From Anaeromyces robustus (lineage: Eukaryota > Neocallimastigomycota > Neocallimastigomycetes > Neocallimastigales > Neocallimastigaceae), in the NCBI GenBank assembly GCA_002104895.1, contig MCFG01000262.1, forward strand, positions 50,001-96,407: 46,407 nt of DNA. The letters run 5' to 3'. Each line of letters opens with the position of its first letter. Position 1 is the first letter of the stretch. Below are positions 1 through 25,348 of the stretch, piece after piece. A model generated the notes under the pieces. The model was not told where the DNA came from. It was given only the letters and a program-made list of their open reading frames with translations, and did no database searches. Position numbers and translations under genes: made by a program.

Positions 1-109
1 TTTAATAGAAGATTATTTTGGAGTATTGAACATAAATCTATTAACCTTAATATATATACTTATATAATATATCTTGTAAACTTTGATTTATTCCTTTTTT
101 TTTTTTTTT

Positions 110-538
110 AGCGATTTGTATTATTGCTCAAATTTCATTATTGTTTCAATAAATGTGAAAAATCTCACTGAATGCAATATAAAAGAACTAATTACTACTA
201 TTCCTAGTAATGCCTTTATTTATTATTCATGCACTAAAGAATCTCATACTTTAAAGAAAAAAAAAAATAAAAAGTCTTTCAAAAAAAAGGAAATAAAAAG
301 AAAGTATTTAGAGAGAAACACACTTATGAAAAATCCATTTAAAAGAGCAACTATTCATATTGGTAAATATGGAGTTCTTCTAGATTATGAGAATATGAAG
401 GTTATGAATAATATTTATTACTTGATGTATAATGCTTTTTTTGATGGGTGTTATGTATTTGAAAAATTAAATATTGATATGATAGAACTACCTATCAAAG
501 TTTCATTAAAGTCTTGTCTCCTGTTTCGGCTATTATGA
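110..538 (+). CDS. Unrecognised coding fragment, probable 3' exon
   Basis: An open frame of about 140 codons ends in TGA-free sequence at a TAA at 536-538. It starts just after a T-run ending in AG (about 109-111), which looks like a splice acceptor. In DNA this A+T-rich a chance frame of this length is very unlikely, so it is, or recently was, coding. The product has a Cys-containing N-terminal part (LTECNIKELITTIPSNAF), a Lys-rich stretch, then KRATIHIGKYGVLLDYENM and a mixed hydrophobic C-terminus. I do not recognise the family. The upstream exon is not fixed: an open stretch at 1-75 followed by GTAAAC could be one, but the phases I tried do not join cleanly. It may be the 3' end of a gene beginning left of the window, or a decayed copy. 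Confidence 0.4.
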   Translation, partial: SDLYYCSNFIIVSINVKNLTECNIKELITTIPSNAFIYYSCTKESHTLKKKKNKKSFKKKEIKRKYLERNTLMKNPFKRATIHIGKYGVLLDYENMKVMNNIYYLMYNAFFDGCYVFEKLNIDMIELPIKVSLKSCLLFRLL

Positions 539-949
539 ATTTATTAAATTTTTTTTACTGTTATTAATCCAATTGTAAAATATAACAATTCATTAAACAG
601 TTTTCAAAGACATTGACTTTCAAAAAAAAATATATTTACATATAATAAATATTTGATAAATTTTTATGACCATTTCAAGAGATACTTTTTAAATAAAGAT
701 ATATATTTTTTATAACATTTATTTAAAAAAAATTAAATAAAAATAATAATAATATTAATTATAATAATAATAGATATATAAATATATATAGATAAAAATA
801 AATTAATATTTTTTTTGCCTGTTCTTGACCTATTTCAACCTAATCCATTTTAATTTAAATGAAAAAAAATGGATACATTTTTGTACTAATTGTAATAATT
901 CTTACTATATTTTTTTTATAGATTATAGGTTTAGAAATACATTATAAAA
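539..949. other. A+T-rich spacer, no gene seen
   Basis: Short A- and T-runs with no sustained open frame on either strand. It separates the left-end coding fragment from the transposable element. Confidence 0.6.
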
Positions 950-958
950 CTCTTAAAT
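950..958. repeat. Left target-site duplication
   Basis: CTCTTAAAT, identical to 1523-1531 and directly abutting the left inverted repeat of the element. Confidence 0.7.
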
Positions 959-1522
959 GGGAAGTGTGCATTTCGGCAATGTATTTCGTAAATGTATCGC
1001 GCATTAAAATAACGTATTATTTAAATGTATTATATTGTGGCTTATAAAATAAATAAATAAAAAATTTATTATATTATTAAAATCAATATTTTATTTATTA
1101 TTGATTTATGAAACCAATTTATTAGTGGTATCTTCTTTTTATTAATATTTCTTTTTTTTTTTTATTTAACTTATGAAATAAATAAAATATTATGTGAAAT
1201 TTAAAATTTATATTTATAATTCTTTAAATTATGAAATAAAAAAAATATTAAGTGAAATTTAAAATTTATATTTATAATTCTTTAAATTATGAAATAAATA
1301 AAATATTAAGTGAAATTTAAAATTTATATTTATAATTCTTTAAATTATGAAATAAATAAGAAATGTTTTAATATACAAGTACTAGTATATAAACTCTCTT
1401 AAAAAATTTTTATATAAATGTGGCGTCAAAAAATATTTATATAAATTTAAAATATGAAATGTGGCGTAAAGGACCTGTCAATGCAAAAAATTTCATGTAC
1501 ATTGCCGAAATGCTACACTCAG
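959..1522. mobile_element. Non-autonomous TIR DNA transposon (MITE-like)
   Basis: The left end (959-983) and right end (1498-1522) are inverted copies. They share the exact 16-bp core GCATTTCGGCAATGTA (968-983, and its reverse complement at 1498-1513), with a near-match outside it that extends to the ends. The element is flanked by a perfect 9-bp direct repeat CTCTTAAAT (950-958 and 1523-1531), the expected target-site duplication. At 564 bp with no open frame it cannot encode a transposase. A 9-bp duplication and a left end starting GGG are reminiscent of Mutator-like elements, but superfamily assignment is an inference. The interior carries a 58-bp tandem repeat and two GTGGCGT words. The intact duplication suggests a fairly recent insertion. 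Confidence 0.75.
1171..1362. repeat. 58-bp tandem repeat, about 3.3 copies
   Basis: Units start at 1171, 1229, 1287 and 1345 with the word TTATGAAATAAA. The copies differ at only a few bases. The array lies inside the transposable element and fills much of its interior. Confidence 0.85.
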
Positions 1523-1531
1523 CTCTTAAAT
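1523..1531. repeat. Right target-site duplication
   Basis: CTCTTAAAT, identical to 950-958 and directly abutting the right inverted repeat of the element. Confidence 0.7.
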
Positions 1532-2778
1532 ATATATTATATATATATAATTTAACGTAATATTAATACATTAATATTAAATAATTTGTTTAGCGTTTAT
1601 ATTTACAATATATATATATTAATAATTCAAAAATGAGTAATACTTTAATAAAAAAAGTTATTTTTTATACTGCATTAAGTATATAACATATTAATATTTA
1701 TATTTCAATTTGTTAACTTTTTAATTTATTTTTTTTTTACATCTAATAAATATGTTGATTTCTTTTTATTATTTAGAAAATTGAAGATAAATATTATAAA
1801 TTACAATAAACATTATTATATTAAATAAAAAATATAAATATTAATTATCAATTAAATATAATATAATTTTTATATATTATATATTAATATGTTGTAATAG
1901 TACCGTATATGCAATGTTTATTATAATTATTATTTATTAATTAAATATATATTATTTTATATTTTATCTTTTTTTTTTATTAAATATATTATATATCAAT
2001 GCTATCAGTCCTAATTCAAAAAAAAAAAAATATCAAATTGTTTGTTTTAAATTATTTTAATCTTTTTATTGTATATAAAATTTCTATATTATATTACTTC
2101 CATACAAAAAAAATATTAAACTTTAAATGAATATAAAATAATTAAGAGATAATTTTAATTAACGGGAAAAAATTATATATAAAAACATTGTTTCTTTTTT
2201 CTTTTTAAACTGCACAGTAACAACAAATTTAATTTTATAAAGTTTCTTTTTTTATAATATATAATTTTTACTATATAAAAATTGAAAAAAAAGAATTTAT
2301 ATCTATACTTCATTATTTTTTTATGATATGATACCATTAAATAATTATTTGGCTATAATTATATTTCATTTTTTATTATTAGTATAAAAATGTATCTTTT
2401 TTACATTAGTTTTTTAATTACATATACTTGTATATAAAACCTTTTTTTTTTTTAAAAAATATTTATTTTCTTTCTTAATATTTAAAAAAAAAAATTGAAA
2501 TAATATAATAGATAAAATTAATTTATTATAATTAATAAATTAATATATATTTTAAATTAAAATATATAAAAAAATTTTATATTAAAATATGTAAATATTT
2601 AAAAATAAATAAATTCGTATATCAATTAATTACTTAATAATTAAATTATTTTTCTTTGCTTTTTTTTTTTAAATAAATTAATTAAAAAAAAAAAAATAAA
2701 AATTAATTAATTATTAAAAAATTATTATTTAAAAAAAAAAATAATTCATTTTACAAAACTTTTTAAATAAATTTTAAA

Positions 2779-2810
<32 letters not shown>

Positions 2811-5259
2811 AAAAAAATAAAAAAAGAAAAAAAAAATAAAAATAAAAAAACTTTTTGCTTTATTATTTTTTATTTTTTAAAATAAAATTAATAAAACAGA
2901 AAAGAAGATAATAATATACATTTATTATTTTATGTAAAAAAAAATAAATTGTATGGTTATATTAAAAAAAATACAATAAAAAAAGAAAAAAAAAGGAATG
3001 TGTATAATTTAATATTTTTTATAGTCTTTTCTTTTTCTTTATTTTCTTGTAATATTAAAATGAATAAATATCAATAGTTATTTTTTAAGAATACATATGT
3101 TAATTTCTTAATTATAACAACATTTTACATGAAACTTTTATATTTAAAAAATAATATTTTTTTTAAATATTTTTATTAACTAAGAAATTAAAACAAAAAA
3201 AAGTTATTCAAAAGAAATAATAAGAATAAAAATAAAGATTAAACAAAAAAAAAACCAAAATCAAAATCAAAAGAAAAAAAAAAAGAAAAAACAAAAGCAA
3301 AAAATTATAAGATATAAAAAAAATATTATTATATTGATTATAATATTATTATATAATATTAACAAAGAATAGTTAAAAAAGAAACATTAAACAAATATAA
3401 TATTCAATAAATACTATATCAAAATAAATTAAAAAAGTATAAAAAGAAAAAAAAAATATATATCTTTGTAAATATATAAGAAATTTAAAAAGTGTTTGTC
3501 ATAATTTTTTTTATTCTTTAAACACAATACATCATAAGGTAAAATAATAATTCATATTAAAAATTAATAAATATATATATATATAAATTATTAAATTATT
3601 CAAAGTAAAAAAAGAAAAAATACTAAAGTAAAGTAAAAAAGATAAAGATATATTAAAATATCTTTATCTTTTTAAAAATATTTTTTAATAAAGAGTTTTA
3701 TATAATTAATTAGAAGGTAATAATTAAAATTATATTATTATTCTTATTTAATAATGTAAGTATAATTCATAATTAATTTTTAGTCACGTCAAATTCATTT
3801 TAATTCAATTATATTATAAAAAAAGATGATATAATAGAAATAAATTTTCATTAATAAATAATATTAATTTGTATGATTTTAAAATAATACAAATATATAT
3901 GATGTATGCATGTTAATAAGAATTATTTTTGAATATTAATATAGTTTTTTTTTTTTCTATTTTTTCAACATTAATTAAAATGATATTTTTAAAACTTTCT
4001 TTTTTCCTTTTGTAAAAATTATTTTTTTTATAAATTAAAAATTTTAAAGTTTACTAACAACGGAAAACAACCAATAAAATGATTTCATAATATATGATTC
4101 AATAAATACAAGAATATAAATAAAAATTCATAATACATAATTAATATTTAAATAATAATTAAATAATAATTATGAAAAAAGAAATATTAAAAGTATTAAT
4201 ATTATTTTATTATATATTCATATAATAAGTTTAATTATGAAAAAAAAATTAATAATAATAATATATATAATAATGAATAAATAAAAAGATTTATATCATA
4301 ATATTTATTAATAATGTATGAATAAACAAATAATAATATAATTGTTTTAGTTTTATCATTTTAAAATAATACAAAATTTTAATATAATTTAATATATTTA
4401 TACATTATTTACTACATATATATTACATATATATACATATTTATTAATATTTAAATTATTAATATTTATTTAAAAAGATAAGAAAAAAAAAATATGATTC
4501 ATTTTTATATATATTATATTATAAATATATTATAATTTATTAAATATAAAAAATTAAATATTTAATATATATATTATAATATAATAAATTATATATTTAT
4601 TTAAATAGTTTAAAGAGGCGACAGCATTTTATTAACAATATAGAAAGTTTTAAAACTTTTTTTTTTTTTTTTTTTAATATAAAAAGTTTTATTAATAATT
4701 TTACTCGAAAAATAATATACTAATAAATAAAAAAAAAAAAAAAGATTAATCGAAATTTAAATTCGAAATATTATTTAAATATATAAAAATGATCATTATA
4801 ATATCCAATTATATATTATAAATTTTATAATTTTTAGATTACTATCAATTATATGTTTGGAAATAAAAAAAAAAGAAATAAATAATATAGATTTAAATTA
4901 TTTAAAATTTCGTTGTATATTATAAAACTTTTTATTAAATATTTTTTTCTTTTCGAAAAACTTTTAAACTAATTATTTTTATATTTATATATACATATAT
5001 ACACTTTTACTAATTATATTTATAAATATTTTATCAAATATTATTAAAATAATATTCATATTTAATTTAATATAATATTTTAAAATTAAAAACCGAAAAA
5101 TTTATAAATCATTGTTATTAAAATAACAAATAAAACAATAATAAATAATTTTTTTTATATATTTTTAAAAATAAAAAATAAAATAAACGACATTTCATTA
5201 CATCATAATAATTTTATTAACACATTCAATTATTATTTATATAAAATTAATAAACAAAT

Positions 5260-5290
<31 letters not shown>
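1532..5290. other. Gene-free A+T-rich spacer upstream of the REEP-like gene
   Basis: About 3.8 kb of almost pure A/T with many stops in all frames and no recognisable exon or RNA gene. It holds a long A-run near 2781-2809, a perfect 16-bp inverted repeat at 3636-3673 and, just before the next start codon, a short AAAT array (5257-5286). A small less A+T-rich island near 4615-4625 (GGCGACAGC) has no identified role. Confidence 0.6.
3636..3673. repeat. Perfect 16-bp inverted repeat
   Basis: AAAAAGATAAAGATAT and its exact reverse complement are separated by six bases (ATTAAA). The sequence could form a stem-loop. No function is indicated. Confidence 0.8.
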
Positions 5291-6907
5291 ATGACTAAAA
5301 AAAATTATTATCTTATGGAATTAAGAAAAAATAAAAGCAATATGCTAAGAGAACCACCTACATACATACCTAGAACAACACCTTTTGACAAGAAACCAAT
5401 TAAATATGAAGGTGGTCGTATAAGTAGAAATAGTTCGAATCTTAATGAAAAAATAAATGAATTTCCAATTACAACACCAATTAATAAAGGTTTAGAAGAA
5501 TTATTGAAAAATGAACAATTTGGAAAAAACATGCAAAATATTATAAGACTTATTCAAACTAAATATCTTCCACAACTTAATAAACTTGAAGTATTATTAT
5601 TAAATAATCCAACTTTCTTATATATTACAAAAATTATTGGCATTTCAAAAGAAAATACTTTAAGAATAACTGGTATTGCAGCTTTAGCTCTTTTAGTATA
5701 TACAGCTAATAGTATATGTAGAAGACATAAAAGTTTATTATTAGATATATTTATATATTCTACACCAGCAATTTCGCTTTACAATGAAATTATAAAGAAA
5801 GAACCGGAAATATTAGATGAAAAACCAAAGAAGACTTTTTTAGATCCAAAAGATATATTACATCGTGATTTAAAAAAATGTTATCAATTAAAAACTTGGT
5901 TAATTTATCTTCTTGTTAGTTCATTATTTAATGTAACTGATAATTTTTTCATCAATAAAAGTAAACCCGTAACTGAACCATCCGTTACTCAAACTGTTAT
6001 TACTACTACACCATATCTTCTTCGTGATACCAATAAACAAATTTATACAACAATAACTCAAGTTACACCATTTTCACAAAGAATGTATTCCAATATTAGT
6101 CAAAGAATAAAAAATACTATGAAATATTCATGGTATTGGGTTGCTAAATTTTTAGTCGTCTATTGGATGGGTTATAAAGGTGGTCGTGATATTTTATATA
6201 AAAATATTGCTATTCCAATCATAAAGAAATGTTTTATTTATGAAATTAAATCTAAACGTTCTATTTCTGATATGGATATTTCCTTTGAAGATAGTGATTC
6301 TTTTTCAAAAAATTATCAATTCATTCCACCAAATCATCCACCAAAAAGTGCTTCCAATACTAGAGATCATAGTTTACAACCAGTTACAATTTCTAATAAT
6401 AGTAGTATAAATTTTGGTAATAATGTTTTCTTTAATGATGATAGTTTCATTAATACTAATTCTAATTATTATTATTCTACTAAAGGTAATAAAGATAATA
6501 ATAAAAAAGATGAGCTTTCTTATTCAGGATATTTCTCTGATAGTTTTTATGAATCTAATGAAGCATTGGCTAGTAGATTAAATAATAATAATATTTTAAA
6601 TTCAATTAAATATAGTTCCAGTTCAAATAAAATGGTTCAAAGTTCTGATTCTTTAAGTGTAGAAGATCCTTGGAAAAGTAATTCATTTATAGGAAATAAT
6701 AATATTCCAATAAAACGTAATCGTAGTTTTTCATTAAATAGTATAAATCATTCTAATAATAGTTTAAATAATTACAGAGCTACAATATTTGATGTAAACA
6801 ATAAATTATCAGAATATTATAATGATACTAGTTTTGAAAATAATAATAATAATAATAATGAATCTTTTTATCTAAGTAATAATAATAACAAAGCTAGAAA
6901 ATCATAA
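5291..6907 (+). CDS. TB2/DP1/HVA22 (Yop1/REEP) family-like protein
   Basis: A single-exon 538-residue protein. Residues roughly 120-315 resemble the REEP/Yop1 membrane-shaping domain of tubular ER: paired hydrophobic segments, then TWLIYLLVSSLFNVTDNFF (about 201-220) and WYWVAKFLVVYWMGYKGG (about 280-297) before ILYKNIAIPII. These correspond to the family's W-L-x-Y...FN(V)xE(F/D) and 'W...P/G.. G..ilYn..irP' blocks. Two things are atypical. About 55 residues of Thr-rich sequence separate the two hydrophobic blocks, where the family normally has a short turn. The last 200 or so residues are a Ser/Asn-rich, probably disordered tail. Yop1/REEP proteins are usually near 180-300 residues. The gene converges with the giant gene on the other strand. 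The start is the first ATG after an AAAT-repeat leader. The family call rests on pattern recognition and is moderate. Confidence 0.65.
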   Translation: MTKKNYYLMELRKNKSNMLREPPTYIPRTTPFDKKPIKYEGGRISRNSSNLNEKINEFPITTPINKGLEELLKNEQFGKNMQNIIRLIQTKYLPQLNKLEVLLLNNPTFLYITKIIGISKENTLRITGIAALALLVYTANSICRRHKSLLLDIFIYSTPAISLYNEIIKKEPEILDEKPKKTFLDPKDILHRDLKKCYQLKTWLIYLLVSSLFNVTDNFFINKSKPVTEPSVTQTVITTTPYLLRDTNKQIYTTITQVTPFSQRMYSNISQRIKNTMKYSWYWVAKFLVVYWMGYKGGRDILYKNIAIPIIKKCFIYEIKSKRSISDMDISFEDSDSFSKNYQFIPPNHPPKSASNTRDHSLQPVTISNNSSINFGNNVFFNDDSFINTNSNYYYSTKGNKDNNKKDELSYSGYFSDSFYESNEALASRLNNNNILNSIKYSSSSNKMVQSSDSLSVEDPWKSNSFIGNNNIPIKRNRSFSLNSINHSNNSLNNYRATIFDVNNKLSEYYNDTSFENNNNNNNESFYLSNNNNKARKS

Positions 6908-6981
6908 TTATCATTTTTAATTCAAAAGAAAAAAAAAAAAAAAAAAAAAAAAATTAAAGAAAAAAATTATTTTTCTTTTTC

Positions 6982-7013
<32 letters not shown>

Positions 7014-7899
7014 TAAATAACCTACATTATTATTATTATTACTTTGTTTTTTTCTTTTTATTTAATAATAATTCAATCTATTATATTATTATATTTATTT
7101 ATTTTAATTTATTTATTTATGATTGTTCGAAACAAATAAACGAATAATAATAAGTAAATATAAATAAATAAGTAAATAAAATAATGTTAATATCCATTTA
7201 TAGTTTATTTTTTTAATATATTTTTATCGCTTTTATACGATTATCATCAATATCCTTAATTTATATTTTATATAATAATCAATAATAATCATAATAATAA
7301 TCATAATAATAAAACAATAATTTAAAACTTTTTTTTTTTATCAGTAATATACTTTAATAATCGTTAATAATAACATTTGTTTATAATAACACAATTTTTT
7401 TTTTTATTCTATCATCAAATTAACTTATTAGAAAAAAAAAAAAGTTTTGAATTATTATTATTTTTTTTTTTGTACATTTTATTTTTGTTTTTCTCTTTTT
7501 TTTTTATTTAATTATAAATATTATTATTTAAACCCCATAAAATAGTAGTTATTTTTTTTCATATGTTGTATATTTAATAATATTTAATAATAATAATAAT
7601 AATAAATAAATAAATAAATTAAGATTAAATAAAATAAAATAAAATAAAACATAAAGTACAATAAAATAAAAATTAAAATAAAATAGATAGAACGATATAT
7701 ATAAAAATATAATGCTTAATAATGTGTTATTTGATTTTATTATTTATTAAATTATTTATTGGAATCTATGATTTTTTATATTAATTAATATTATCTATAC
7801 AAATTCTAAAATTTATGATTTTAAAGTTTGAGAAAAAAAATTTTTTTTTTATGAATATTTCAGTTTAGAAAAAAAAAAGCGAAGTTAATTATATATTTA
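6908..7899. other. Convergent intergenic region
   Basis: The 3' flanks of the REEP-like gene (+) and the giant coiled-coil gene (-) meet here. It contains an A-run (about 6930-6952) followed closely by a T-run (about 6982-7008), which could pair as a hairpin near the 3' end of the plus-strand transcript. No coding frame was seen. Confidence 0.6.
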
Positions 7900-21309
<13,410 letters not shown>

Positions 21310-22814
21310 TCTACTCCAATCTTTTTTTAAAAAATAAAATAAAATAAAATAAAATTATGTTATTATTATATTAAGAAAATCATTCATAATTAATTAATAT
21401 CAATGTTTTTCTATTCTTCTTATTATTATTATTGTTACTTTTATTTATTTTATTTTTTTTTTATGTTAAAAAAAAATATTTAGTTTTATATATTTATTGT
21501 TATTTTTAATTAGTTATAATGTTGAAAATATTAATGATTAATATTTTCATAAATAAAAAAATTTTTTTTGTATAAAAAATTTAAACAAAAGAAGGTTTAA
21601 AAAATTAAGATTACTCAGATTATAATTTATATGAAATATATAGTAATAGTATTTAATATAATATTATAATCATTACTATTTATTATTCATTGATTTTTTT
21701 TATTTATTATTTGTTAAGTATAAATCCTTATTGTTAATATTACTATTATTAAATGAAATGCATATGAGCTTAGAAAAAGAATATTATATTAATTAAATAT
21801 ATAAAAGGTTTTTTTACTGGATTATTTTACAACAACAATTAAATTTTAAATTTTATAAAAAATTAATCCTTTAATAAACAAAAAATTTTTAATTTATCCC
21901 AGAATAACAATACAATAATTTATTATTTCAATAATAATATAATAACTGTTTTATTATTATATTTTTCTATTTTACTTTATAATTTACAAACAAACTTTAA
22001 ATCAAAAGTTAAAATAATAAAAAAAAAGAAGATTAAATTTACACGTGATAATTATTACAATATTATTAATTAAAAAAAAATATAATATATATAATAAAAC
22101 AAATTTTTTAATAAAAAGAAATGTTATACAAAGTGATAGATAAAAAGTTTTTTTTTTATTATTATAAAATTTTATTATAATTTTTTTTAAAAAAAAAAAA
22201 TTAATATTTTTTTTATTTTAAAGCCCTTTGCTTTAGTAAACTTTAATTCTTGTTTCCTTTTATTCTATTTCAGTTTAATTTATTATTATAATAATTTAAT
22301 AAGAAACTCTTTTTTTTTTTTTAATTATTTTATTTTTTTATTATTTTTATTTATTTTTATTGTATTTTTATTTTATAATTATTTATTTAATTATATTAAT
22401 TTTTTATTTTATGTATTATATTTTTATTTTTTTTATTTTTATTAAGATTATTTGCTTAATATTTTTTATTATTATTAAGATTTTGAATGCATATTTTTAT
22501 GAGTTGATTTTTATCTTTTTTTTTTTTTGTACTTGATTATTACTTAACATATAATAAAATTTATAATTTATTTCTTAAATATAATTTTTAATTTATATTA
22601 AAAAGGATGTATAACATCTTGTATTATCATTTAAAAAAATATATTGATGTTTATATACTTCTTCATCAAAATATTTTTAAAAAATAATATTTATAGTATT
22701 ATTAAATATTAATATGCTCTATCCTTTCATTTATTATATGATCATTTTTTGATTTTTATGATTAGAGTTTTTTTTTTTATTATTTTATATTATTAATTAA
22801 TAAGGTTGATATGA
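21310..22814. other. Upstream region of the giant gene
   Basis: A+T-rich spacer between the giant gene start (-) and the 3' end of the V-ATPase D gene (-). The frame of the giant gene stays open for a few codons 5' of its ATG (KDWSR), so a further upstream exon cannot be excluded. A short AAAAT array sits at about 21336-21355. No other gene was seen. Confidence 0.5.
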
Positions 22815-24935
22815 TTAGAAAATAACATCTTCATCACGAATAGATTCAAGAATATTTTGAGTACCAGCTTTATATAATTTATTTTGATTATAAAAATAAA
22901 TAATTTTAGTATTAATATTCATTAAATAATGTATAATTAATCAATCAATCAATAAATAAATAATAACAATAATAAAAACATTTAAAAATATATATAATTA
23001 TTAATTTCTTTTTTAAATTACTCTTTAATTCACCAGTTTCAATAGCCTTATTTTCTTCAGCTTCCTTACCTTGGTTCTTCTTCTTTTGAATCATCTTTAA
23101 TCTTTATATTTAAATAATAATAATAGATTAATAATAGATTAATAATGTATAAATAACGTTTTAATAATGTTTTATTATAGTTAAAAGTATTATTTACATA
23201 TATAAAATGAAATATAAATATAAAATAAATATATTTTTATATATAAAAATATTTACCTGAAGAATTCTTCACGATCTTGTTCATCCAATTCAGAAATAAT
23301 ATAAGCAATAGTATTTTCATATTTTGGAATAGTAACGTGTTCAATAGCATTAACACGACGATTAGTTAATCTAATAACTTCATCAAGAACGACGAAGGCA
23401 GTCTTTATTTTATAATTTTATTAAATAAAAAAAGGTTTTATTATTATAATTTATTATTATTTTATTATTTATTATTTTTATTGAACTATTGTATATTGTA
23501 TTGATAATTAATAATAAAAATGTTTAGTATATTTATTATTATTCTTACTTGTAATGAAGCTAATTCAATTAAAACCTTGGTAGCACTAATATAAGTATCC
23601 TTACATTTTTGAACTTGTTGACCACCACGTCCTAAACCGGTTAATTCAAAGGCTATTGAAATTTAATAAAATTTTAAAAAAAAAAATAAAATTTTTATCA
23701 TAAAATACATTTATTAATATTAAACATATTATACTTTTATTATAAAAAAAATTTATAATTCATTTATTATATATACCATTTTGTCCATCAATGTAGTGTT
23801 CAAAAATTGGTAATTGAACACCAGAAACATTTTCAGACTTAGCACGAACTTTAAGTTGTGCAGAAGCTACACTTTCACGAACTTGAAAACTAAAATATTT
23901 AATAAATTAATTTTAATATTTATACATAATTTCAAATATTAAAATATATATATTTAACATGAATTTTAAAATTACCTAATATCACCAGTTGTGTATGCGA
24001 CTTCGGCAAGAGAGAATGAAGCAACTTGCATGATTTTTCCCATCTTCATTTTTGACTATTAAACAATATTTTTATAAAATAAATTATATAAATAAATTAA
24101 ATTATAATTCATATTAATATACTTTTTTTTTAATTCAAAATTTATATAATTAACTTTATTTATAATATTATAATTACTTCTTCAATCTTCTTAACGATTT
24201 CTCTGAAACGTCTAGTTAAAGCTTCACTCTTTCTCTTTAAAAGATTGTGACCATTTTGAGCACCCTTCAACTTAGATTTCATGTTGGTAAGGGCCCTATA
24301 TATTTAATATTTTAAATTATTTAAATTTAAAGATATTAATTATTGATTTCTTTTTTTTTTTTTTTTTTATTAATAAAAAAAAAATAATGTCAAAAAAAAT
24401 TATGTTGAAAATTTCATATTTATATCTTGATATATATATTCAGTATCCATAATTTTCTTATTTCATAAATATTTCATATAGAAATATATTTATTGTAATT
24501 AATTTTTCTTCAATTTTTCAAGCAAAAAAACAAAAAAAAAACACTGTAAAGTTTCTTATAAAAATCCATTTATAGATATTATATATATTGTTTATTCTTT
24601 AATAACATTATTTCCCGTATATTTTATATAAACAAGGTTAAATACAAATATGTTTATAAAAATGTATTTTTTGTTTAGTTTTTGGAATTTCATAAAATTA
24701 CACAAAAATAAATTTCACTTGTCAAATGACATAATTAATAACTAAGATTTCCAGCATTAATAATTTGAATAATGATTTGTTTTCATTTTTTTTTTTTTTT
24801 GTTTAACTTTTAAATATTTAATAATAATGATATAATAATGATATAATAAAGTTTGTTAAAAATATTTATTTAATTGTTAATTATTGATTCATACATTCTA
24901 GTTGGGAAGACGTTAAATCTAGCGTTTGAAGACAT
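22815..24935 (-). CDS. VMA8: V-type H+-ATPase subunit D
   Basis: Eight exons (minus strand): 24935-24895, 24295-24178, 24055-23976, 23889-23777, 23652-23549, 23402-23257, 23101-23022, 22867-22815. They join in phase to give 244 residues, close to the family's usual length near 250. Subunit D is the central rotor stalk of the V1 sector; it couples ATP hydrolysis to proton pumping across vacuolar and other endomembranes. Family hallmarks are visible: N-terminal [16 protein letters not shown], then [19 protein letters not shown], the central [13 protein letters not shown] segment, [20 protein letters not shown] with RVNAIEHV, and the conserved terminal DEDVIF before TAA. The long helical hairpin is intact with no frameshift. 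Exons use more C-ending codons (GCC, AAC, TTC, ACC) than other genes here, consistent with high expression. Intron 1, after only 41 coding bases, is the largest at 599 bases. Confidence 0.97.
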
Positions 24936-25316
24936 CTTTAGTTATTAGAATTTTTAAATTATTATTCTAAATTTTAAAAAAAAATTATAAATATAAAAAT
25001 TTCTTAATTGTTTTTGATAAAAAAATTTTTTATTATTTAATTCAATAATTAATAAATGAATCAACAAAAATCAATAAAAATTATTAATATTTATTTAAAA
25101 AATATTTATTTATTTATTAATTTAATTTATATATTTTTTATTTATTTATAAAATATTCATTTAATAATTAGTAATTTATTTATTTATTAATTTATAAATA
25201 TATTCATTTATTATTCTAATTATTAATTTATCTATTTCTTAATATATGTATTCATTTATATAGAAAGTTATCTATTATCGAAATGTTTAAATAAATTTTG
25301 TAATTTTATAACATTC

Positions 25317-25348
<32 letters not shown>

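Noticed and set aside
4610-4640. Less A/T-rich island as a possible tRNA or promoter
   Set aside because: No cloverleaf, TTCRA loop or flanking gene could be fitted to it.
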